DNA from: JBDTLH01 sp039934875
GTDB lineage: Bacteria; Acidobacteriota; Terriglobia; Terriglobales; Acidobacteriaceae
DNA: 16,064 nucleotides
NCBI GenBank assembly: GCA_039934875.1
Contig: JBDTLH010000343.1
Span: forward strand, 1 to 16,064
Direction of reading: 5' to 3'
The position numbers were made by a program, and so were the translations under genes. The notes under the pieces are model-generated. The model was not told where the DNA came from, made no database searches, and saw only the letters and a list, made by a program, of their open reading frames with translations. Positions 7,747 through 13,711 of the stretch are shown one piece after another. The number at the start of each line of letters is the position of its first letter. The first letter of the stretch is position 1.

Positions 7747-8577
7747 TCACTTGCAAGTCTGGGCGCCTGCCGCGGTGGTGAGTGGCACACCATAGCTGCG
7801 CAGCAGGGTATGAATTTCAGGACGGCGGCGGACGATAAAAGAATTGAGCTTGGCCAGCAATACGGGATCATTGTGACGAACACCCATAGAAATGGCAAAG
7901 ACGAAGGGAAGGTCTGGATGAAGTTGACGGGTACAGACCGGGATCACAGTGAGCGGAACCGGCGATTGCTTGGCGAAGTATCCAGCCAGCGGCCCCCAGG
8001 CGATGGCAACGTCAATGTCGCCGCGGGAGACGGCGGTGAGAAGGTCGGCTGGAGGATCGGGCTTGGAATAATCGCCGAGTATGCTATAGCCGACGACGTT
8101 GCGAATGATCCCACGATTAGCAAGGACTTGCGCGGGCGGGAAATTCACCGTGTCGCCGCCGATGACGTGTACTCCGACCCGCATTGTTCTCAGTTCGGGA
8201 TCATCCAGGGAATAGGCGTTGAGATGGCGGAGATGGCCATGGCGCTCGACAAAGACATAGGTGGATTGGTAGTAAGGCCGGGTCGGCTGGGCAAGTCCAT
8301 AGGTGGATGGGACCCCCATTTCCACGTCGCAGTAACCGGCGTTGAGGGTGTTGCGGACGGCGCCGCGGCGTTGCGGCCACCACACGAAGACAAGTTTCAT
8401 GCCGAGGTCACGGGCGGCAAGATGGGCGAGGTGGTTCTCGAAGCCCTGCTGTTGCTGATTCGAGAACGGCATATTGTTGGGATCGGCGCAGACCCGAAGG
8501 AGAGGCCGCTGCGCCAGCGCCAGTCCGCTTCCTAGGACGATCGCCAGCCCCGCCCCAAGTTTAGAAGCCAAAGACAT
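7747..8577 (-). CDS. xoxJ: XoxJ/MxaJ-like periplasmic binding protein associated with PQQ methanol dehydrogenase
   Basis: A 276-residue protein with a Sec signal peptide (MSLASKLGAGLAIVLG, cleavage after ALA near residue 22). It has the fold signatures of family 3 extracellular solute-binding proteins: LRVCADPNNMPFSN at the start of the mature protein, GYCDVEMGVPSTYG, then GDIDVAIAWGPLAGYFA. This subgroup is encoded beside methanol dehydrogenases; MxaJ/XoxJ are thought to help maturation or activation of the dehydrogenase rather than feed an ABC importer. No permease or ATPase gene is nearby, which fits. The ATG at 8577 overlaps the end of the upstream dehydrogenase by 17 bases and has GGGAGG eight bases upstream, inside that gene. 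A longer in-frame reading to 8679 lacks a signal peptide at its N-terminus and is rejected. Confidence 0.88.
   Translation of the reverse strand: MSLASKLGAGLAIVLGSGLALAQRPLLRVCADPNNMPFSNQQQQGFENHLAHLAARDLGMKLVFVWWPQRRGAVRNTLNAGYCDVEMGVPSTYGLAQPTRPYYQSTYVFVERHGHLRHLNAYSLDDPELRTMRVGVHVIGGDTVNFPPAQVLANRGIIRNVVGYSILGDYSKPDPPADLLTAVSRGDIDVAIAWGPLAGYFAKQSPVPLTVIPVCTRQLHPDLPFVFAISMGVRHNDPVLLAKLNSFIVRRRPEIHTLLRSYGVPLTTAAGAQTCK
8561..8577 (-). repeat. 17-base gene overlap, copy 2 (second dehydrogenase / xoxJ)
   Basis: The last 17 bases of the second dehydrogenase (TATGTC frame, ending TTC TAA) are also the first codons of xoxJ (ATG TCT TTG GCT TCT). The junction at 10416-10432 has the same length and 14 of 17 identical bases. 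Its three differences are synonymous in the downstream MSLAS frame at the full codons involved, and change residues in the upstream frame. Confidence 0.75.
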
Positions 8578-10432
8578 AGAGCGCGCCTCCCGGGACGGTT
8601 GTTTTCTTGATTTGCGGGATGGCGTATGCGGCGCCAAGAGCAGCATAGGGATCATCATCCGAGATGGACGGGAAAGCAATGGAGCCGAGGGCGCCTCCGA
8701 CGCCTGAATAGACGGCGACGTATTGCTTTCCGTCGGGACCGAGATAGGTCATGGGATTGGAGATGATGCCCGAACCAGTTTTGAATTGCCAAAGCATGTT
8801 CCCATTGCGGGCGTCCACGGCCCTGAACCAGCCGTCTAGGGTGCCATAGAAGACCACGTCGCCAGCGGTGGCGAGCACGCCGCTATAGAGGGCCAACTGT
8901 TTTTCTTTGATGCTCCATACCTTTTTCGCGCGGGCAATGTCCCAGGCGACGAACTCGCCCTGATCCTGGCCGCGGGGAGTGTAGTTAAGAACGATTGCGC
9001 CAATATAGGGGGTCCCCGCAATGTAATTGGCTTGCGTACCCTCAAAATCCATGCAGATGTTATGCGCGGGGATATAGAGTAAGCCGGTGCGCGGAGAAAA
9101 AGCATCCGGCTGATTATTCTTCGCTCCTATGTTGGAAGGACAGATGCCGGTGACTTTCTTACCCATATGAGTCTGCTTGCTATCGTCAATATTGGGAGAG
9201 CCGGTTTTCAGGTCGTAACCGTGAGACCAGGTGACCGGCTGGAAGGGCTCGGCGGAGAGGAGTTCGCCGGTTTCGCGGTCCAGGACCAGAACATAGCCGG
9301 TTTTTCCGGTGCTGATCAGGAGCTTGCGCATGCGGCCATTCCATTCCATGTCCACCAGAATATGTTCCATGATTTCGTCATAATCCCAACCCGCGTGAGG
9401 GACTACCTGGAACGCCCACTTCGCGTCTCCAGTGGTGGGATCACGGGCAAAGATGCTGATGGCCCATTTATTGTCGCCGGGACGCTGGTCCTCGTTCCAG
9501 GGACCGGTGTTGCCCGTTCCGTAGTAGATGAGGTTGAGCGCGGGATCGTATGATATCCAGCCCCAGACCGTGCCGCCGCCCAGCTTCCATTGATCCGGTC
9601 CCCAGGTGCTGATGCCGAGGTCTTTACCCTGGTCCTTTTTATAGAAGGGCTTAAAATCAGGGCCGATCCGGACATCGGCGTCGGAGCCGGTGCTCCAGGC
9701 GCGCCACAGAATTTTGCCCGTCTTCAGATCGAGCCCCTGCAGTCTTCCGCGCACCCCTAATTCGCCGCCACTGACACCCACCAGGACCACATCCTTGGCC
9801 ACGAGCGGAGCCATGGTTTCGGTTTCGGCGATTTCCGGATTGCCAACTACGGTTTTCCAAACCTCCTGGCCGGTTTCCGCGTTTACTGCGACGGTGTGAT
9901 CATCAAGGGTGTTATAGATGATCTTTCCATCGGCATAGACGGCGCCACGGTTCACGATGTCGCAGCAAGCGATGCCTACGGCGCGATTACTGGCGTGGGG
10001 ATCGTACTTCCATTTCTGCGGGGACCCGGGCTTGGTTAGGTCGAGTGCGATGAGGTAATTGGGAAACGGAGTGACCACATACATGGTGTTGTTGACCACC
10101 AGCGGCTGTCCTTCGTGCCCGTGGGGAATGCCGGTGGACATCGTTGAGACCAGATGCAGGCCCTTAACATTCTGGGTATTGATCTGATCTAACTGGCTGA
10201 ACCGTGTGTTGGCGTAATCACCCGCGGGCTGGGTCCATTCTCCTTTGGCAGTCGGACTGACAAGGTGGATTCCCGGCAGCGTTCCTGGAACGTCATAGTT
10301 GCTGCTGTTGGGGGCATTCGCGGCCCCGGATTGGACCGCGCAACCGGCGATCAAGAGAGCGCTCAGGCCGCCGCCCACGGTCACGGCGATTGCCACGAAC
10401 CTCGAAATTGAAGACTCAGAGGCTAAAGACAT
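8561..10432 (-). CDS. xoxF: PQQ-dependent, lanthanide-type alcohol (methanol) dehydrogenase, second tandem copy, predicted lipoprotein
   Basis: A 623-residue eight-bladed quinoprotein of the methanol dehydrogenase large-subunit family, which oxidises methanol or other short alcohols in the periplasm. Signature residues are the vicinal disulfide Cys156-Cys157 (ACCDIVNRG), Glu224 (SGGELGVRG), Asn308 (YGTGN), and catalytic Asp350 followed by Asp352 (WDYDE). The second Asp ligates the lanthanide in XoxF enzymes and is Ala in calcium MxaF. The tryptophan-docking repeats are plain (for example WKTVVG, GKILWRAW). The N-terminus ends in a lipobox (LLIAGC, Cys31) with Ala next, so it is predicted to be lipid-anchored, unusual for a family normally soluble. 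It shares roughly 70-75% of residues by eye with the upstream copy. No small subunit gene (mxaI) is nearby. The substrate is inferred from the family only. Confidence 0.92.
   Translation of the reverse strand: MSLASESSISRFVAIAVTVGGGLSALLIAGCAVQSGAANAPNSSNYDVPGTLPGIHLVSPTAKGEWTQPAGDYANTRFSQLDQINTQNVKGLHLVSTMSTGIPHGHEGQPLVVNNTMYVVTPFPNYLIALDLTKPGSPQKWKYDPHASNRAVGIACCDIVNRGAVYADGKIIYNTLDDHTVAVNAETGQEVWKTVVGNPEIAETETMAPLVAKDVVLVGVSGGELGVRGRLQGLDLKTGKILWRAWSTGSDADVRIGPDFKPFYKKDQGKDLGISTWGPDQWKLGGGTVWGWISYDPALNLIYYGTGNTGPWNEDQRPGDNKWAISIFARDPTTGDAKWAFQVVPHAGWDYDEIMEHILVDMEWNGRMRKLLISTGKTGYVLVLDRETGELLSAEPFQPVTWSHGYDLKTGSPNIDDSKQTHMGKKVTGICPSNIGAKNNQPDAFSPRTGLLYIPAHNICMDFEGTQANYIAGTPYIGAIVLNYTPRGQDQGEFVAWDIARAKKVWSIKEKQLALYSGVLATAGDVVFYGTLDGWFRAVDARNGNMLWQFKTGSGIISNPMTYLGPDGKQYVAVYSGVGGALGSIAFPSISDDDPYAALGAAYAIPQIKKTTVPGGALYVFGF
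10416..10432 (-). repeat. 17-base gene overlap, copy 1 (first dehydrogenase / second dehydrogenase)
   Basis: The last 17 bases of the first dehydrogenase (ending AGC CTC TGA) also encode the MSLAS start of the second. It is the same arrangement as at 8561-8577 and is probably a trace of the tandem duplication. Confidence 0.75.
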
Positions 10433-12266
10433 AAAGCAGATCTCCGGGGGCGGACTTTTCTTTTAATTTCTTCATCGCGCCGGTCACGCCAAGCGCCGCG
10501 TATTCGTCGTCGGTGGAAATGGAGGGAAAGGCGACCGCCCCCATCCACCCGCCGACGCCGGAATAGACGGCGACGTATTGCTTGCCGTCGGGGCCCATAT
10601 AGGTGATGGGGTCGCCAACGATGCCGGAGGCGGTCTTGAATTGCCACAGGATTTGTCCGCTGTGTGCGTCCACGGCGCGGAACCAGCCTTCCATGGTGCC
10701 GTAGAAGACGACGTCGCCGCCGGTTGAGAGGACGCCGCTATAAACGGGCAGGTCGGGGTCTTTGATGGACCAGACGGGCTTGGCCTTGGCGACATCCCAG
10801 GCGATCAGTTCACCTTGATAGCCGCCGGGACCGGGATACATGTTGACGCTGGCGCCCAGGTAGGGAGTTCCAGCGATGTAGTTGACCTGGATTCCCTCGT
10901 AATCCATACAGGTGTTGTGCGCCGGGATGTAGAGCATGCCGGTGCGGGGGGAAAAGGAAGATGGAACGAATTCTTTGCCACCAGTCGAGGAGGGACAGAT
11001 GCCTTTGGCGACTCTCCCCAGATGAGTTTGTTTGGTTTCATCGATATTGGGCAGTCCGGTTTTGAGGTCGTAGCCTCTCGACCAGGTAACGGGGACGAAG
11101 TTTTCCGCCGAGAGCACCTCTCCGGTCTCCCGGTCGAGGACGAAGACGTAGCCTGTGCGCCCGGGGTGGATGAGAAGTTTGCGCGGCCGCCCGCCCCAAT
11201 CCATGTCCACCAGAACGTTTTCCATGATCTCGTCATAGTCGAAGGCGTCGTGCGGTTCCACCTGATAGGCCCACTTGGCATATCCGGTGGTGGGATCACG
11301 GGCCCATATCGTGATGGACCATTTATTTTCGCCAGGGCGCAGGTCAGCGTTCCAGGTCCCCGGGTTGCCGGTGCCGTAGAAGATGAGATTGAGTTCAGGA
11401 TCGTAGGATATCCAGCCCCAGATGGTGCCGCCGCCCACCTTCCATTGATCCGGGGTCCAGGTGCTTACGCCGAGATCTTTGCCCTGATCTTTTTTATAGA
11501 ATGGTTTGAAATCGGGACCGATGCGCGCATCGGTGTCGGGCCCGCTGTTGTAGGCGCGCCAGAGTATCTTCCCTGTCTTCAAATCGAGCGCGGTCAACTT
11601 GCCACGGACGCCTAATTCACCACCGGAATCTCCGACGTAAACAATGTTCCTGACGACCAGCGGCGCTCCGGTGGTCGTCTCGCCCAGATTCATATCGCCG
11701 ATTGTGGTTTTCCAAACCTCTTTGCCGGTCTGCGCGTCCACGGCAACTACGTTGTCATCCAGGGTCGCGTAAATGATTTTGCCATCCGCGTAGCTGCCTC
11801 CGCGATTGACGATGTCGCAGCAAGCGATGCCCACCGCCCTATTACTGGGATTTGGCTTATAGGTCCACTTGAGCGGCGTTCCCGGTTTAGTGAGATCGAG
11901 GGCCAGAAGGTTATTGGGGAAGGGCGTCATGACGTACATGGTGTTGTTGACCACCAGAGGCTGTCCCTCATGCCCGTGCGGGATCCCGGTGGACAGCATG
12001 GAGACTACATGCAGGTTCTTTACGTTTTCAGTGGTGATCTGATGGAGGGGGCTGAAGCGGGTGTTGGCGTAATCGCCCGCGGGCAATGTCCATTGTCCGT
12101 TGGGTAAAGCACTGACCATGTGGATTCCGGGCTGAGATCCAGGCGCGTCGTTATTTTCCGCTGCGGCCACTGTTTTGGTGGAGTGCCCGATGGTCAACCC
12201 CAGTGAGAAAAGAGCGGCGACCAAGAGTGCCGGGAGAAGTCTCCGTATGATTCGGTCCTGCTGCAT
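10416..12266 (-). CDS. xoxF: PQQ-dependent, lanthanide-type alcohol (methanol) dehydrogenase, first tandem copy
   Basis: A 616-residue quinoprotein of the XoxF/methanol dehydrogenase family, acting in the periplasm and handing electrons to a c-type cytochrome. The start at 12266 has AAGGAG five bases upstream and gives a Sec signal peptide (cleavage after TVAAA, about residue 36) with no lipobox, so the mature enzyme should be soluble. Active-site signatures are Cys149-Cys150 (ACCDIVNRG), Glu217 (SGGELGVRG), Asn301 (YGTGN), catalytic Asp343 and lanthanide-type Asp345 (FDYDE). The C-terminus (LLYVFSL) matches the VVVFSL region of XoxF, and the longer tail of that family is absent. The gene begins 11 bases after a lipoprotein cytochrome c. 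The alternative reading to 12386 would run through that cytochrome gene and lacks a signal peptide. XoxF is favoured over MxaF by the Asp-Tyr-Asp motif; an ethanol or other alcohol substrate cannot be excluded. Confidence 0.93.
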   Translation of the reverse strand: MQQDRIIRRLLPALLVAALFSLGLTIGHSTKTVAAAENNDAPGSQPGIHMVSALPNGQWTLPAGDYANTRFSPLHQITTENVKNLHVVSMLSTGIPHGHEGQPLVVNNTMYVMTPFPNNLLALDLTKPGTPLKWTYKPNPSNRAVGIACCDIVNRGGSYADGKIIYATLDDNVVAVDAQTGKEVWKTTIGDMNLGETTTGAPLVVRNIVYVGDSGGELGVRGKLTALDLKTGKILWRAYNSGPDTDARIGPDFKPFYKKDQGKDLGVSTWTPDQWKVGGGTIWGWISYDPELNLIFYGTGNPGTWNADLRPGENKWSITIWARDPTTGYAKWAYQVEPHDAFDYDEIMENVLVDMDWGGRPRKLLIHPGRTGYVFVLDRETGEVLSAENFVPVTWSRGYDLKTGLPNIDETKQTHLGRVAKGICPSSTGGKEFVPSSFSPRTGMLYIPAHNTCMDYEGIQVNYIAGTPYLGASVNMYPGPGGYQGELIAWDVAKAKPVWSIKDPDLPVYSGVLSTGGDVVFYGTMEGWFRAVDAHSGQILWQFKTASGIVGDPITYMGPDGKQYVAVYSGVGGWMGAVAFPSISTDDEYAALGVTGAMKKLKEKSAPGDLLYVFSL

Positions 12267-12271
12267 TGCTG

Positions 12272-12277
12272 CTCCTT
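12272..12277 (-). promoter_or_regulatory. Shine-Dalgarno site fixing the first dehydrogenase start
   Basis: AAGGAG on the minus strand, five bases before the ATG at 12266 and directly next to the TAA stop of the upstream cytochrome. It places the start after the 40 extra codons of the longer open frame. Confidence 0.75.
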
Positions 12278-12670
12278 TTATCGCAACGTATAAAGATAGG
12301 CGGCGGCATCGCGCGCCTGTTGATCCGTGAGCCCTAAGGTTGGCATCGCAGTGGCTGGTTCGACCGATTGCGGTGAGCTGATCCACTTCACCAGGTTATC
12401 GGGCGTATTGGGTATCTCTCCGGCGACGAAGGTGCGGCGGCCCATCATGGTGAGCGGTGGTCCGACCAGGCCACGCGCACCGGGAACCCCGGGAATGGTG
12501 TGGCACGAGCCGCAACTATATTGCACAATGACCGCTTTACCGCGATGCGCGTCGCCCCCGGTTGCGGTGGAATAGGCTTCGAGCGCTCTGCCTCCAGTGC
12601 ATCCTGGGAGCAGCAGCAATAGCGTGCCCACAGCCGCTAGCAATATCAGCCTGGAGACGCGGCAGGTCAT
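12278..12670 (-). CDS. Small monoheme c-type cytochrome lipoprotein
   Basis: A 130-residue cytochrome c with a lipoprotein signal (LLLLLPGC, Cys24). The heme site is CGSCH at 53-57, in the setting GKAVIVQYSCGSCHTIPGVPGARG, and the likely axial Met is in ATAMPTLG near residue 107. The C-terminal helix DQQARDAAAYLYTL is typical of class I cytochromes. The TIPGVPGARGLVGPPL spacing resembles the cytochrome domains attached to alternative subunit II proteins and membrane-bound electron carriers. The ATG at 12670 overlaps the stop of the upstream membrane protein as ATGA and has GAGG five bases upstream; a TTG start at 12685 would be longer but is not needed. It sits immediately before the first dehydrogenase and may be its partner or a second carrier to the oxidase. 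Confidence 0.87.
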   Translation of the reverse strand: MTCRVSRLILLAAVGTLLLLLPGCTGGRALEAYSTATGGDAHRGKAVIVQYSCGSCHTIPGVPGARGLVGPPLTMMGRRTFVAGEIPNTPDNLVKWISSPQSVEPATAMPTLGLTDQQARDAAAYLYTLR

Positions 12671-13083
12671 CGCGCCCTCGTGCAAACATCGAGAATGAAG
12701 AGCGGTATCCCCAGCCAGACGATTCCAATACCCAGCGCCAGGCTGATGAACATGCCGCCCAGCGCCATGAATTCGTCGCGTCCGGTGCCTTCGGCGTGGG
12801 CGAGGCTGGCGTTATCGGTGATGCGCCGGAAGTTGCGGAAGGAGACGATGCCGGCTGCAATAGTGAGTCCCAGCAAAATCAGAGTGATGATCGCAAAGAT
12901 GGCGATAGCGCTGCCTTTGGAGACCAAGCCCCAACTGTTTGGACCAGCCTCGCAAACCTTCCATGCCAGGAGCAAGTCGGCGATTCCCAGACCCAGCCAC
13001 GTGCAGATGCCGGTGGCAAAGCCAAACCACAGCCGGGATTGATCGAGCGGCGTCAGATTGCGGACTTCGGTATTGGTAGCCAT
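12667..13083 (-). CDS. Small three-helix membrane protein of the oxidase cluster, function unknown
   Basis: A 138-residue hydrophobic protein with three likely membrane helices (about residues 18-40, 58-83 and 108-130). An amphipathic, charged loop (FRNFRRITDN...EGTGRDEFMALGG) joins helices 2 and 3. Only two cysteines are present (CEAG near 44 and LDVCTRAR near the end), and there is no heme-binding motif. Its place right after coxC, and its three-helix make-up, invite comparison with subunit IV of bacterial caa3 oxidases. The usual LxxLT-type pattern of that family is not visible, so I leave it unnamed. It ends with an ATGA overlap with the lipoprotein cytochrome, so the two are probably translationally coupled. 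Confidence 0.75.
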   Translation of the reverse strand: MATNTEVRNLTPLDQSRLWFGFATGICTWLGLGIADLLLAWKVCEAGPNSWGLVSKGSAIAIFAIITLILLGLTIAAGIVSFRNFRRITDNASLAHAEGTGRDEFMALGGMFISLALGIGIVWLGIPLFILDVCTRAR

Positions 13084-13105
13084 ACGCGTTACTCAGTTCA
13101 CAGTT

Positions 13106-13711
13106 TCATAGGTTCGGAGGTAGATAAAGGATGATAATGACGAATATCCACACCACGTCCACAAAATGCCAGTACAAGGAGGCATTGTGGAGCGGCCGGT
13201 AAGGGGTCTTGTCCACTGGACCGAAGGGCAAGAATAAAACGTAGCCAAGCATCAAGAGTCCTACAATTACGTGCGCCGCATGGAAGCTTAGGATGGTATT
13301 GAAGACGGAGCCATAGGAATCACTCATGAAGTTGGTGTGCGGCCAATGCTCGCGGAAGTCGAGGCCCTCCAAGACCAGGAACCCCAGGCCGAAGATTATG
13401 GTAATGACGACGCCGAGGCGAGCCATGCCATAGTTTCCCTTCTTTAGCTGCTTCTCTCCGAAGATATGCAGGATAAAACTGCTCGCGATCAGTATGGCAA
13501 GCATGGGCAATACGTAGTGCAGCTTGGGAGCGGTCTCTTCCATCCAGCGATGGGTGCGATTGCCAACATAGAAATAACTGAAGAAGAGATCAACGAAGAG
13601 GCAGCCCTCGGTCAGGATGAGCAGCCACATGCCGTACCTCCCGCGCTCCTCATCGATCTTAAGGTGCGCGATCGGTCGCGAGGTGGAGATGCCCACCGGA
13701 ATGGTGCTCAT
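13106..13711 (-). CDS. coxC: Cytochrome c oxidase subunit III
   Basis: A 201-residue, five-helix form of subunit III, the short type usual for caa3 oxidases. Conserved pieces are RYGMWLLILTE (the Glu corresponds to the carboxylate of the family), EHWPHTNFMSDSYGSVFN, TILSFHAAHVIVGLLML and YWHFVDVVWIFVIIILYL at the C-terminus. Subunit III packs against subunit I and stabilises the oxidase; it binds no metal. The start at 13711 overlaps the coxA stop as ATGA and has GGAGG upstream inside coxA. A longer reading to 13846 would run deep into coxA and is rejected. The membrane protein gene follows after 22 bases. Confidence 0.95.
   Translation of the reverse strand: MSTIPVGISTSRPIAHLKIDEERGRYGMWLLILTEGCLFVDLFFSYFYVGNRTHRWMEETAPKLHYVLPMLAILIASSFILHIFGEKQLKKGNYGMARLGVVITIIFGLGFLVLEGLDFREHWPHTNFMSDSYGSVFNTILSFHAAHVIVGLLMLGYVLFLPFGPVDKTPYRPLHNASLYWHFVDVVWIFVIIILYLPPNL

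Noticed and set aside
7810..8535. 241-codon plus-strand open frame
   Set aside because: Antisense to the XoxJ-like gene, with no recognisable motif and no ribosome-binding site; a shadow frame.
7747..8577. Amino-acid ABC transporter binding protein
   Set aside because: The fold matches, but no permease or ATPase gene is nearby. Its position directly after the dehydrogenases, plus the LRVCADPNNMPFSN start, fits the XoxJ/MxaJ subgroup.
10815..11615. 266-codon plus-strand open frame
   Set aside because: Antisense to the first dehydrogenase, which carries all active-site motifs.
8561..12266. Calcium-type methanol dehydrogenase (MxaF) assignment
   Set aside because: Both copies have Asp two residues after the catalytic Asp, and no MxaI small subunit is encoded; the XoxF type fits better.
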